Assembly: GCA_012959525.1 (NCBI GenBank)
Contig: DUDB01000047.1
Span: 175,726 to 239,725 of the forward strand
Reading direction: 5' to 3'
Length of the DNA stretch: 64,000 nt
Source: Planctomycetota bacterium
GTDB taxonomy: Bacteria > Planctomycetota > UBA1135 > GCA-002686595
Of the stretch, positions 1 to 8,087 are shown piece by piece. Position 1 is the first letter of the stretch, and each line of letters begins with the position of its first letter. The position numbers were made by a program, and so were the translations under genes. The notes under the pieces are model-generated. The model ran no database searches. It was not told the DNA's origin and saw only the letters and a list, made by a program, of their open reading frames with translations.

Positions 1-2
1 TC

Positions 3-512
3 AAGCTCCTGCCCTTGTTCGCGCTTGTTCTCATCTACCCGTGGTTCAAGTTCACCGAGGCCAAGGTCACCGTCACGATCGACGAGAACACCGGAAAAGA
101 GACTCTGGTCGTCGACACCGAGGGAGCCGACTGGCACCACTTCACCCCATCCCAGTGGGAGGGGGAGATGATCCACGATCTGGATCTGGTCGGGTTCTTT
201 GAGGATCCGAGCGTGGTGGACATGATCCCCCCGCCGGCACACGTGATCCTCTATCGCCTCTCTTGCGAGCACTGCAAGGAGCACTTCGAGAAGCTCTTGG
301 TGACGCCCATCGTCGACCGGCCCATTGTGCTCGTCGAGATCCCCGAGAACGAGGGCGACGAGGTCACGGACGTGGTCAGCAGCATCAAGCCCCAGGCTCT
401 CCTGGAGATCAAGCTGAAGTCCATGCCCCGCGGCTACGGCATCACGACCCCGGTCACCTTCGATGTGGACGATCTGTTCATGGTGAAGAACGTGACCGAG
501 CACTCCGAGTAA
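3..512 (+). CDS. Partial membrane protein with C-terminal thioredoxin-like CxxC region
   Basis: The reading frame is open from the left edge, so the true start lies outside the window and at least 169 C-terminal residues are seen. It begins with a hydrophobic stretch (LLPLFALVLIYPWF) that looks like the end of a membrane segment, followed by a hydrophilic region. A C-E-H-C motif in the context LSCEHCKEHFEKLL (around position 260) resembles the redox motif of thioredoxin-fold proteins, and the strand/helix pattern after it (PIVLVEIPENEG) fits such a fold. Inference: a membrane-anchored thiol-disulfide protein, perhaps in envelope redox or cytochrome biogenesis. A leader peptidase or other transporter end is possible, because the N-terminal part is missing. 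No close family is recognised. Confidence 0.55.
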   Translation, partial: KLLPLFALVLIYPWFKFTEAKVTVTIDENTGKETLVVDTEGADWHHFTPSQWEGEMIHDLDLVGFFEDPSVVDMIPPPAHVILYRLSCEHCKEHFEKLLVTPIVDRPIVLVEIPENEGDEVTDVVSSIKPQALLEIKLKSMPRGYGITTPVTFDVDDLFMVKNVTEHSE

Positions 513-631
513 GCCTGCAGGCCGTTGGGCGGGGCTTCGGAGAGCCATCCGTTGTGCTCTTGGGATTGGCGCCAATAGGATCGGTCACTCCTCACCGCCC
601 CCCACACACACATCTCCCAAGGAGTCCCTCC

Positions 632-1195
632 ATGGTCGCCCTCGCATCCCTTTGGCTGCCCATCCTGCTGGCGTCCGTTGCCGTCTTCTTCCTCTCCTTC
701 GTGCTGCGGATGGTGTCCACCCATCACCTGTCGGATTTCGACAAGCTGCCCGACGAAGAGGCCGTCCGAGACGCCCTGCGATCAGCCGGCGTGGGCGAGG
801 GTCAGTACGCGTTCCCCCACTGCGGCAGCTTCGCGGACATGAAATCCGAAGCGTTTCAGGCGTCCTGGGCCGAAGGTCCCACCGGCATGCTGTACGTCTG
901 CCCCAAGGGGCCCTGGACCATGGGCAAGAGTCTGGGCCAGTGGTTCGTGATGACGCTCTTCGTTTCCAGCGTCGTGGCTTGGATCGCAGGGCTCGTCATG
1001 GCGCCCGGTGCGGAGTGGAAGGCCGTCGCCAAGGTCACCGGCACCATCGCCTTCATGTCCTATGGCTGCGCCGAGATCTGTGTCCCCATCTGGAAGGCCG
1101 GCTCCTGGAAGGTCTGCCTCAAGGAGCTGTTCGACTCAGCGCTCTACGCCTTTGCCGTGGCCAGCGTCTTCATCTACTTCTGGCCCGGAGCCTGA
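632..1195 (+). CDS. Small polytopic membrane protein, conserved hypothetical
   Basis: 187 residues. The ATG at 632 is chosen because an AGGAG ribosome-binding site (620-624) lies 7 bases upstream; the open frame continues further upstream but has no coding character there. The first ~25 residues form a transmembrane helix (LPILLASVAVFFLSFVL). A soluble stretch follows with KLPDEEAVRDALR and a GQYAFPHC segment, then three more hydrophobic helices at about 110-185. Similar proteins with an LPDE...AL...G.Y.FP pattern are, to my knowledge, found as uncharacterised ~190-residue membrane proteins in several bacterial phyla. No catalytic motif is visible. It lies 119 bp after the thioredoxin-like gene on the same strand and may be co-transcribed with it. 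Confidence 0.75.
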   Translation: MVALASLWLPILLASVAVFFLSFVLRMVSTHHLSDFDKLPDEEAVRDALRSAGVGEGQYAFPHCGSFADMKSEAFQASWAEGPTGMLYVCPKGPWTMGKSLGQWFVMTLFVSSVVAWIAGLVMAPGAEWKAVAKVTGTIAFMSYGCAEICVPIWKAGSWKVCLKELFDSALYAFAVASVFIYFWPGA

Positions 1196-1214
1196 AGCAC
1201 CCAACCTCAGGGGG

Positions 1215-2096
1215 CTACTTCTCTGAGACCATATACGCCAGCCAGGCGTCGCAGTTCTCGCCAACGGGATCGGGGCTGAAGATCCCATCCCCCTCGGTCT
1301 CGTCATCGGGGTCGGTGCCCTCGAAGTAGCAGGTGACCTTGGAGAACCCCGCTTCGAGCAGGATGTCGCGCAGTTCCGTCAGGTGCCAGAAACGCCAGTC
1401 GTAGGTGAAGGCGTCGGTCATCTCCGATCCATCGCGAAAGCGGAAATGGATGGAGCACTGGTAGCGACCTGTGCCCGGCTCCCAACTCTTCTGGTCCCAG
1501 ATGTAGTCGAACGCGCCATCGATGTCGCGTACCTCTTCCATCTCGTTCAGGGCCTCGGGACCGCCGTACAGGTCCATGACCATGATCCCGTCCTCGGCCA
1601 GGTCCTCGCGGGCCGATCGCAGGTAACCCAGCAGCTCCTCGCGCTCCTTGAAGCCCCAGTAGGAGAAGTTGGCCGCGATGGTCACGTCCGGTGCCTTGTC
1701 CGCCGGGCTACGCACGTCTTTCTCGTGCCAGGTCATACGAGCGTCGCGGTCCTCGACGCGATCGAAGTTCTTGCCCTTGCCCCACTTCATGGGTTCGGGG
1801 TCCAGGTCGAAACCCTCGACGGTGTTCTTCGGATCTCGCGTCAGGAATTCCGCCGCCAGGTTCGCCGTCCCACAGAAGTCCTCGCGCAGGTGCAAGGGCT
1901 TGCGGCCACGAATCGTCTCATAGGCCTCGATCAGGAAGTCCACGTCGGTCTCCGGTGAGTTGACGGAGCGCTGGTAGAGGTCGAAACGGTTGGCCGTCCC
2001 GGCCGAGAGGCGCCGATCCTTCTTGCGTGCGGGTCGATTCTCGCTACTCGAACTCTCCTTGTGGAGGTGCGTCCTGTGCTTGGTGCTACTGGCCAT
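1215..2096 (-). CDS. Class I SAM-dependent methyltransferase
   Basis: 293 residues. The N-terminus is basic and Ser/Arg-rich (about 30 residues, probably disordered). A Rossmann-type methyltransferase follows: the SAM-binding motif I region reads HLREDFCGTANLAAEF (around residues 70-85), an acidic strand end EGFDLDP follows (about 95-101), and a motif-IV-like VMDLYGGP is near residue 175. The LREDFCGTA signature occurs in a family of uncharacterised bacterial methyltransferases. The substrate cannot be deduced. The late WRFWHLTELRDILLEAGF segment is typical of small-molecule methyltransferases of the Methyltransf_11/25 type. It is convergent with the upstream + strand gene and lies after the M28 peptidase on the same strand. 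Confidence 0.85.
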   Translation of the reverse strand: MASSTKHRTHLHKESSSSENRPARKKDRRLSAGTANRFDLYQRSVNSPETDVDFLIEAYETIRGRKPLHLREDFCGTANLAAEFLTRDPKNTVEGFDLDPEPMKWGKGKNFDRVEDRDARMTWHEKDVRSPADKAPDVTIAANFSYWGFKEREELLGYLRSAREDLAEDGIMVMDLYGGPEALNEMEEVRDIDGAFDYIWDQKSWEPGTGRYQCSIHFRFRDGSEMTDAFTYDWRFWHLTELRDILLEAGFSKVTCYFEGTDPDDETEGDGIFSPDPVGENCDAWLAYMVSEK

Positions 2097-2195
2097 GGAT
2101 GGAATTGGGTTTCAGTTCGATTGCGGTTGTGAGGGCAGGATCTTAGCGAGGAAAACGCCCCCTGGGAACAAAACGGCGCCGAGTGATCCCATAAA

Positions 2196-3614
2196 TCACC
2201 GTCGCCCGAGCTTGGGCTCGCCTTCGTTCCAGGCGGGTGTGACCTGGCCGCTCGTGAGCAGACGCGCCGCCTCCAGAGCCGCCTGGCCGCAGCGCTGCAT
2301 GTGCTCAAAGTTCAGGGTGTCCACCTCGTCCGTCACCTGGTGGTAGTTGGGGTTGTCCCCTCCAGTGGAGAGGGTCTGCCCGACAATGCCCTTCTTGACG
2401 AAGACAATGTTGTCGGAGCGCTCGAAGAAGTTCTGCTCGGGCCGCATGTCGGGGCCCACGTCGAAGCCCGCCGAGACGAACAGTGGCCCCAGATTCGTGC
2501 GCTCAAAACCGGTCAGCCAGACCTTGCCCACGCCCCCGGCCAGCTCGTCCGGCATCCCGAGCATCTCCAGGTTCAGGTTGCAGACGATGTGCTCAAGGGG
2601 CACCGAGGGGTTGTCGGCGTAGTAGTAGGTGCCCCACATGCCCATCTCCTCGGCGGCACAGAACAGGAACACGACCGTGCGGGCGGGGGGCGGGCCCGAA
2701 CCCAGGGCCTCAGCCAACTCCATGAGGACCGCACACCCACTGGCGTCGTCGTCGGCTCCATTGCGGATCACGTCGACGCCCTCCTCGGCCTCGCCACTTA
2801 GCAGGCCCACATGGTCGAAATGCGCGGAGAGGACGATGACCTCGTCCTTCAGGTCGGGCCGCTCGGGTGTCCCAACACCCTTCAGTACCCCCACCACGTT
2901 GCGCTCAGGGGTGGGCCGGCGCTGGCCCGACAGGCTCAGCTGCAAGCGTTCGAGCTTGCCGTCCCACAGATCCTGGGCGGCCGGCCCCATGACAGTCAGC
3001 ACGTCGGGCTTGTCCTCTGCCGCGAGCCAGGCACGCTCCACCCGGGGTCGGGGCAAGCCCCGGGACTGCCCGGTGCGTGTAGGGCGCACGCGGACGATCA
3101 ACCCAAAGCCAACTCCATCCTTGAAGCCGTGGTCCTCCAACCAGCCAAAGCTCTTACGGCGCGAGGAGTGCATGACGAGAGCCACGTTCGGGTCGGCCTC
3201 GCTGGGCAGGTCTTCTTCCTCCTCCACCACCACGGTGCGCAATACTGCGGTGGAGTTCGGATCGCCCTGAATACTGACACTGAACTCGACTCCCTCTTCG
3301 AGAGTGTGGGCCTCCGCTTCACCTGCGCTCCACATGCTCAACTGAGGGGGGCCTTCGAAGGCGGTCGTCAGTAGGGGCACACTCTGGAAGTAGCTCTTGC
3401 CCTGACCGGGCTGCACGCCCGATCGTTCCAAGCTGCGCGCAATGTAGGCGCTGACGCGTGCACTCTCAGGCGTCGCGGTGCCGCGGCCCTTGAGCTCATC
3501 CGACGCGAGGAACTCTAGGTGATGTCGAAGGGAGGAGCGGGAGACCTCGGGATCCGCCTTGGGAAGAGGATCCTGGACAAGAAGAGCGAACGGCAACAGG
3601 GCGGCGAGAATCAT
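2196..3614 (-). CDS. Secreted M28-family zinc metallopeptidase
   Basis: 472 residues with a short N-terminal signal-like hydrophobic segment (ILAALLPFALLVQ). The M28 core carries the expected two-zinc ligands: H265 in SAHFDHVG, an Asp of the NGADDDASG motif (285-293), the Glu pair E322/E323 in CAAEEMG, E350 in LNLEMLG, and H425 in NPNYHQVTD. Between the signal and the catalytic domain lies a ~150-residue insertion of the type seen in PA-domain-containing M28 peptidases. Family knowledge: such enzymes are exported aminopeptidases that release N-terminal residues from peptides. It lies upstream of the methyltransferase on the same strand with a 99-bp gap. All metal ligands look intact. Confidence 0.92.
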   Translation of the reverse strand: MILAALLPFALLVQDPLPKADPEVSRSSLRHHLEFLASDELKGRGTATPESARVSAYIARSLERSGVQPGQGKSYFQSVPLLTTAFEGPPQLSMWSAGEAEAHTLEEGVEFSVSIQGDPNSTAVLRTVVVEEEEDLPSEADPNVALVMHSSRRKSFGWLEDHGFKDGVGFGLIVRVRPTRTGQSRGLPRPRVERAWLAAEDKPDVLTVMGPAAQDLWDGKLERLQLSLSGQRRPTPERNVVGVLKGVGTPERPDLKDEVIVLSAHFDHVGLLSGEAEEGVDVIRNGADDDASGCAVLMELAEALGSGPPPARTVVFLFCAAEEMGMWGTYYYADNPSVPLEHIVCNLNLEMLGMPDELAGGVGKVWLTGFERTNLGPLFVSAGFDVGPDMRPEQNFFERSDNIVFVKKGIVGQTLSTGGDNPNYHQVTDEVDTLNFEHMQRCGQAALEAARLLTSGQVTPAWNEGEPKLGRR

Positions 3615-3662
3615 GATCAGAGTCTACTTCAAGTGCTCAGGCCCGGGGGCGGCGCACGACCT

Positions 3663-4637
3663 CTAGCGAGCGAGCAGGAGCTGGTTCGCTTGAATAACGG
3701 AGTCGACAACGTTGGTGTGTTCGTAGAAGTCGACGGAGACGACGTTCGGTCGGAGGCCCTCCTCCATCCACTCTGGAATCCACTCGCCGGGGAGCTCGAA
3801 GAGGGGCTGACTCAGGGAGCGCAGTCCCCCGCCCCTCATGAAGCCCCCTAGGATGATCGTCTCGAGCTCCGGCGTGAAGGTGAGGTAGGCGCACTGGAAC
3901 CTGTCGCGGTCACGTCCACGCAGCCTCGAATCCAGGCGACTCCGGAGCGCCTCGACCTTTCTGGAATCGGTCCAGACGCTGTCGAGCAGGCGGCGGTCCC
4001 TGTATTCGGGCTCGCGCGCGGCGAATTCCGAGTGACCGACGATGCAAATGAGGGCGCGCTTCGCTGACCAGAGGTGTCCGAGGGTCCACTTCTTTGGCGA
4101 CGCCACCTTGGCAAAGAGGTGGTCTCCGAGGATCTCCTGGAGGAGCTTATGGAGCTCATCATGCGCGCTCACTCCTGGCATGGCCTGCAGGTCGAGGAGA
4201 ACGGGCTCGCGTGGTTCGTCCCGGGCAAAACGGCGCACCCCCATCAAGGCCTCGTCCAGATCGCACGAGACGAGGCCGTGGACCAACACGAGCCGATCCT
4301 CGAAGTGAGCAACACGCAGGTCGAGGTAGCGAACGCCGCCGCGGAGCTGTGCTTCCAAGGTCTGGTCTTGGGTCTTCGACCAGACCGAAGCGATGTCCCC
4401 AACCTTGGAGTAGGCTTCCGGCGCCCCGGGTGCAGGCGGGGACGATGCCGTGATCGCGTAGGACCCCGAGTCGTGGGTGCCGGGAAGAATCAGGTCGACG
4501 ACACGCGTCTTCGAATGTTCTGCGTAGAGCTCTGCGACCCACGCTTCGCGGGAGGTCTCTTGCGCCCGCTCATGCTCGCCTTGGAGCGCCCCCTGGAAAG
4601 AGAGGATCGTGAGGAGACCTGTGGTGATTAGTCCCAT
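3663..4637 (-). CDS. PI-PLC X-domain-like phosphodiesterase, probably secreted
   Basis: 324 residues with a hydrophobic N-terminus (MGLITTGLLTILSFQGALQG) consistent with export. The core resembles the X domain of phosphatidylinositol-specific phospholipase C and the PLCXD group: LPGTHDSGSYAI (first catalytic His, about residue 54), LRGGVRYLDLRV (about 100-111), and LVLVHGLVSCDLDEAL (second catalytic His, about 119). These place two His residues at the usual general acid/base positions. Inference: cleaves a glycerophospho-inositol or related phosphodiester outside the cytoplasm. The substrate is unknown, because many bacterial members have not been tested. It is transcribed towards the M28 peptidase with a 48-bp gap. 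Confidence 0.85.
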   Translation of the reverse strand: MGLITTGLLTILSFQGALQGEHERAQETSREAWVAELYAEHSKTRVVDLILPGTHDSGSYAITASSPPAPGAPEAYSKVGDIASVWSKTQDQTLEAQLRGGVRYLDLRVAHFEDRLVLVHGLVSCDLDEALMGVRRFARDEPREPVLLDLQAMPGVSAHDELHKLLQEILGDHLFAKVASPKKWTLGHLWSAKRALICIVGHSEFAAREPEYRDRRLLDSVWTDSRKVEALRSRLDSRLRGRDRDRFQCAYLTFTPELETIILGGFMRGGGLRSLSQPLFELPGEWIPEWMEEGLRPNVVSVDFYEHTNVVDSVIQANQLLLAR

Positions 4638-4702
4638 GGGCAGAACCAGAGGCTACATCGATGAACGGGCGGGGATCACCCTTCGGGTAGCTTTCCTATC
4701 CC

Positions 4703-4772
4703 CCGAGTTGCCCACCCCGAGTTGCCCACCGAGAGAGGTCAGGCGAGAGAGGTCAGGCGAGAGAGGTCAGGC
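4703..4772. repeat. Two adjacent 14-bp tandem repeats spanning a stop codon
   Basis: Two perfect copies of CCGAGTTGCCCACC (4703-4716, 4717-4730) are followed directly by three perfect copies of GAGAGAGGTCAGGC (4731-4744, 4745-4758, 4759-4772). The last copy contains the TGA stop of the minus-strand gene that ends at 4767. The 14-bp period places the TGA of successive copies in different reading frames. The two repeats are unrelated in sequence but have the same length. They fill most of the 129-bp gap between the PLC-like gene and the aminotransferase-domain gene. Confidence 0.95.
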
Positions 4773-5078
4773 GACGACGTCCCGCAGGGTGTTGAGCAAC
4801 ACCTCATTGACCTTGGGGTCGCGCACGTGCACGCGCACCTGACCTTCCATGTTGCGCGGGACACTGATGGGAGGAGTGCTACGCTCCTCACCCTGGTCGA
4901 ATGCTCGACCCAAGGCCGTCCCGGGGGCCAATCTGCGGTTCACTTTCCGGGCCAGATCACTGGGAGAATCCACTGCCAGAAGAATCCAATCCCCGACGGA
5001 AGGCATGGTGCGCACTCCAGGAATCGTGGCCAAACGGGAGGAGAAGCGGTCTTTCTCTTCGTGAACTTCGTAGGTCAT
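4767..5078 (-). CDS. Stand-alone HisC C-terminal-like domain protein
   Basis: 103 residues from the ATG at 5078. A longer frame from a TTG at 5135 exists, but its extra 19 residues are Pro/Gln-rich and not convincing. The whole protein looks like the small C-terminal domain of class I/II aminotransferases of the histidinol-phosphate type: LATIPGVRTMPSVGDWILL matches the usual 'L..ipGV.v.pS.aNFvLv' pattern, and the end GQVRVHVRDPKVNEVLLNTL matches '..lRvtvGtpeEn..ll..L'. The PLP-binding large domain with its Lys is absent, and nothing upstream encodes it. Inference: a separated regulatory or binding domain, or a gene remnant that remains open. It is transcribed away from thrB. Confidence 0.6.
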   Translation of the reverse strand: MTYEVHEEKDRFSSRLATIPGVRTMPSVGDWILLAVDSPSDLARKVNRRLAPGTALGRAFDQGEERSTPPISVPRNMEGQVRVHVRDPKVNEVLLNTLRDVVA

Positions 5079-5456
5079 CTTGGCTGGAGGTTGGGGCTGG
5101 CAGGGTCCAGCAGCTCTGCTGAAGGTCGCTACCAAGCGCGTCCGGGGAACATCGACGAAGGCGCCCAGAATGGGTCTCGACCAAGGGCAGGAACCCCCGG
5201 CGAGTCGAGGTCAACCGCCCGAGAACCACCCCTGGTGGGCCTGCCCACCCGCGTGTCCTCCCATAAGCGCCTATCCCCTAGTGCCTTTCCGCACCGGTAC
5301 CCTATGTAGTATGGGCACCTCATTCAACCACTAACTGGAAGGGCGTTCCCGCTCGGTGCCGATGGGGAGGAGAATCCGAGATGGGCAGCCGGAAGATCCA
5401 GAGACTCCGAGGGCGCCCATCTCGCCCCGAGGCGATCCGATCCCCACAATGGCTCC
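5079..5456. other. Divergent intergenic region with a thrB leader hairpin
   Basis: This 378-bp stretch separates the minus-strand aminotransferase-like gene from thrB. No convincing ORF is seen. A perfect 10-bp inverted repeat, CGAGATGGGC at 5377-5386 and GCCCATCTCG at 5415-5424 with a 28-nt loop, lies 32 bp before the thrB ATG and could form a leader stem. A relatively AT-rich pocket near 5300-5315 (TATGTAGTAT) might contain a -10 element, but no -35 match is convincing. Confidence 0.4.
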
Positions 5457-6392
5457 ATGTCCGCAGCCCTCTCCCCCCCCCTGCAAGTCCGCGTCCCGGG
5501 CTCCACCTCAAACCTCGGCCCGGGCTTTGACTGCCTAGGCCTGGCCCTCTCGATCTACCTGACCGTGGAGTGCCTCCCCCGTGAAGGTGATGGTATCGAG
5601 TTGGGCCCCTGCTCAGGAACTGCAAAGTCCTGGCCGGGTGGCGAGGACAATCTCCTGATCCAAGCGCTGCGGCGAGGACTCCAGGGCTTCGAAGCGCGCA
5701 CACCGGGAATTGAACTGCGGGCCCACTCCGAGATCCCGGTGGCCCGAGGGCTCGGGTCGAGCGGCGCCGCCATCGCCGCGGGCCTCTCTCTGGCCCGCGC
5801 CCTGGCTGGTGAGAATCCGGATCAGCCCCCGGGCCCGGACGTCCTACAGTGGGCACTGGAAATGGAGGGCCACCCGGACAACTCGACCGCTTCCCTGCTC
5901 GGCGGCTGCACGCTGGGCGTTCCCCTGGCCACCGACTTGCGCGTGGTCCAACAGGAATTCCACCCATCCATCGGAATTGCCCTGGCCTGGCCTGCAACCT
6001 GTCTCACGACTGAGGCGTCCCGCAGCGCACTTCCCGATACGCTCCCTCACGCTGACGCCTCGGAGAATCCCAGACGCCTGGCCCTGCTCCTCGAGGGACT
6101 CCGCAAGGGTGATGCACAGCTCCTGCGGGAGGGCCTCCTGGACCGTCTGCACGTGCCCTACCGCCTGCCCTTGATACCGGGAGGCAAGGCTGCCATGGAG
6201 GCCGCTTGCCGGGCGGGCGCGTACGGTGCCACGATCAGCGGTTCCGGCTCTGCACTGGTATCCCTGGGCCCCAAGGACCGGATGGAAGCCGTGGCGGAGG
6301 CCATGGCGGCTGCCCTGGATCCCGGTGGAGCCCCCGCGGAAGGCAAGGTCGTGGAGATCGTCCGGGGCTTCCCCCGGGTCACCATCCTTTGA
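5457..6392 (+). CDS. thrB: Homoserine kinase
   Basis: 311 residues, the usual length. GHMP kinase motifs are in order: motif 1 VRVPGSTSNLGPGFDCLGLA (residues 11-30), the ATP-binding motif 2 PVARGLGSSGAAIAAGLSLA (about 94-113), and motif 3 TISGSGSALVSLG near the C-terminus (about 260). The NLGPGFDCLG form is typical of ThrB rather than of mevalonate or galactokinase enzymes. It phosphorylates L-homoserine to O-phosphohomoserine in threonine synthesis, in the cytoplasm. There is no good Shine-Dalgarno immediately before the ATG. Other threonine genes are not adjacent. It ends 10 bp before the convergent EI-like gene. Confidence 0.95.
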   Translation: MSAALSPPLQVRVPGSTSNLGPGFDCLGLALSIYLTVECLPREGDGIELGPCSGTAKSWPGGEDNLLIQALRRGLQGFEARTPGIELRAHSEIPVARGLGSSGAAIAAGLSLARALAGENPDQPPGPDVLQWALEMEGHPDNSTASLLGGCTLGVPLATDLRVVQQEFHPSIGIALAWPATCLTTEASRSALPDTLPHADASENPRRLALLLEGLRKGDAQLLREGLLDRLHVPYRLPLIPGGKAAMEAACRAGAYGATISGSGSALVSLGPKDRMEAVAEAMAAALDPGGAPAEGKVVEIVRGFPRVTIL

Positions 6393-6402
6393 GCCGCAAG
6401 CC

Positions 6403-7185
6403 CTAAACCAGAAGGGCGTCCGATCCCCCGGGGTCTCCTCCCACGCGCCCCTCCTGCCCAGGCTCCCGCGCGGTGACACGCAACCAGTCTCCGTTCTGGA
6501 GGACGACAGGCACTCCGGATTCAAGCTCCACGGCAGGCATGCCGCGAGCCTGCAGCAAACTCAACAGATCCTCACCCAAGAGGCCCGCTGCACAGACCAC
6601 GGCCACGGGACACACGGGACCAGCGGGCAGCAGATCCGCCAAGAACAGCTCGTCGCTCACCAGCAAAACCGTGCCCGTGCCTGGCGGGTGAAGGGCCGGC
6701 GCAGCACGACGCTCGTCCAAACCAGCCAGCACGCAGCGCCCCACGCCCGCGAGGCGCCTCGCCCGTCGGCGGGGCTGGGGGTCGCGCACCAAGTGAGCCA
6801 CCCGCTGCGCATCGACCAAGACCTTGTGAATGGCAGAGCGCACACTCAGGTGCTCCGTCATGACGAGAGATTCCACATCCGCAACCCAGACTGCATCACA
6901 CAAAGCATGGATGTGCTGGTTCACCAGGACCAGAGCCTGGTCAGCCGGGCCAAGATCCTCTGCCACCAGTGCATCCCGAGCATTCTTGGCTTCGGTGAGA
7001 GCGCAGAGCAGGGCGTGGCGAAAGGTGTTCAGCTCGCGTGCCACGCAACCCTGCTCAATGCGCTCGGTGGGCGAGGTCCAAGTCTCCCGCCCCACCCAGA
7101 GGGCACGACCAAAGGTGTCACCGGCACACAGGCTACGGCCGCTCAGGTGCTCGGCCCCAGCGCCTCCCCCCCACTCCAAGGTCAC
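6403..7185 (-). CDS. Truncated PTS Enzyme-I-like protein (N-terminal half only)
   Basis: 260 residues from a GTG at 7185 that overlaps the TGA of the upstream btpA-like gene (GTGA); the open frame upstream of that GTG runs antiparallel inside the btpA-like gene and is rejected. The order matches the N-terminal half of Enzyme I: a GRSLCAGDTFGRALWVG segment resembles the 'GipaSpGiaiGkAf' start. The helical HPr-binding-like part is about residues 40-155. A swivelling-domain-like strand follows (TVLLVSDELFLADLLP) and then LQARGMPAVEL. The site that should read GG.TSH..I.AR is AGLLGEDLLSLLQAR, so the phospho-accepting His appears to be replaced. The PEP-binding C-terminal barrel is absent. Inference: a non-catalytic relative, perhaps regulatory. 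Confidence 0.65.
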   Translation of the reverse strand: MTLEWGGGAGAEHLSGRSLCAGDTFGRALWVGRETWTSPTERIEQGCVARELNTFRHALLCALTEAKNARDALVAEDLGPADQALVLVNQHIHALCDAVWVADVESLVMTEHLSVRSAIHKVLVDAQRVAHLVRDPQPRRRARRLAGVGRCVLAGLDERRAAPALHPPGTGTVLLVSDELFLADLLPAGPVCPVAVVCAAGLLGEDLLSLLQARGMPAVELESGVPVVLQNGDWLRVTAREPGQEGRVGGDPGGSDALLV

Positions 7186-7979
7186 GCACCCTCCACGGCC
7201 GAGACCAGAGCCCGTACCCGATCCACGTCCACGGCCTGATGAACGTCGCCATCGTGCTTGAGCGCGGTCCCCACAATCAGCCCGTCTGCCCAACCAAGGC
7301 ACTGGGTGGCGTTGTCGAGGGTGCAGCCCGATCCCACCAGGAGTGGCGTGCCCGGCCCGACGGCCTCGCGCACCGTCTCCAGATCCTGCAGATCCGCAGG
7401 TGACCCGGTCGCCGAGCCGCTCACCACTAGGGCATCGGCATGGCCGCGGTGCACGGCATCGCGCGCCGCGTCGGCAAGGCATGCAGCGCCCACAGGTACA
7501 GCGTGCTTCACGTGCACATCCGCCAGGATCGGCGTCTGCAGCTGCAAGCGCTGCCTCTCCCGAAGGGTATGCGCCGCTTGCCCCTCGACCAGACCCTGGT
7601 CGGTAACCATGGCCCCGGAGTGCACGTTGACGCGCAGGAACGAGGCACCCGTCGCCGCGCACAAGCCTAAGGCTGCGCGTGCGTCGTTACGCAGGACATT
7701 CACCCCCACGGGCTTGCCCTGAGCCCGGTCGATAACCGTACTCAGGGCTAAGGCGAGGCTGGCGATGGTCTCGGCAGGTACGTGGTCGGGGAAGAAGGGC
7801 GTGTCGCCGAAGTTCTCGACGATGATGCCGTGGCAACCGCCAGCCACAAGGGCATCGGCATCCTCACGCGCCCGCGCCAGCCAACTCGCGCCGGACGGGG
7901 CATGCCCGGGAGAACCCGGAGTGGGCAGGAGGTGGACAACCCCGATCAGGAAGGGGCGTTGGAAGGGGAGGGCAAGCAT
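7182..7979 (-). CDS. BtpA/SgcQ family TIM-barrel protein
   Basis: 265 residues from the ATG at 7979, chosen because the family starts with a segment like RPFLIGVVHLLPTPGSP. Further family features are IIVENFGDTPF (about 48-58), GKPVGVNVLRNDARAAL (about 90), a RVNVHSGAMVTDQGLVEG segment (about 120-137), ILADVHVKHAVP (about 155), and a late phosphate-binding-like LLVGSGCTLDN and DGLIVGTALKHDG. BtpA helps accumulate photosystem I in cyanobacteria, whereas SgcQ sits in a PTS-type sugar operon of E. coli. The enzymatic role of the family is not settled. It is translationally coupled to the EI-like gene by a 4-bp overlap, which echoes the PTS link of SgcQ. Confidence 0.88.
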   Translation of the reverse strand: MLALPFQRPFLIGVVHLLPTPGSPGHAPSGASWLARAREDADALVAGGCHGIIVENFGDTPFFPDHVPAETIASLALALSTVIDRAQGKPVGVNVLRNDARAALGLCAATGASFLRVNVHSGAMVTDQGLVEGQAAHTLRERQRLQLQTPILADVHVKHAVPVGAACLADAARDAVHRGHADALVVSGSATGSPADLQDLETVREAVGPGTPLLVGSGCTLDNATQCLGWADGLIVGTALKHDGDVHQAVDVDRVRALVSAVEGA

Positions 7980-8087
7980 GCGGGCGCTGGCGAATGTACC
8001 AAGGCCGGGAGGCTGAATGCAGAGCCTATATTCCGGGCTCGAAACGCAGAACTGGTTCAGAGGCACAGAATCGGATACGTACAGGCC

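Noticed and set aside
263-631. N-terminal extension of the small membrane protein
   Set aside because: It overlaps the thioredoxin-like gene in another frame and is Arg/His-rich; the ATG at 632 has a good ribosome-binding site.
7186-7662. Upstream extension of the EI-like reading frame
   Set aside because: It lies entirely within the btpA-like gene on the same strand in another frame, is rich in Gly/Arg/Cys and has no domain. The GTG at 7185 fits the operon overlap.
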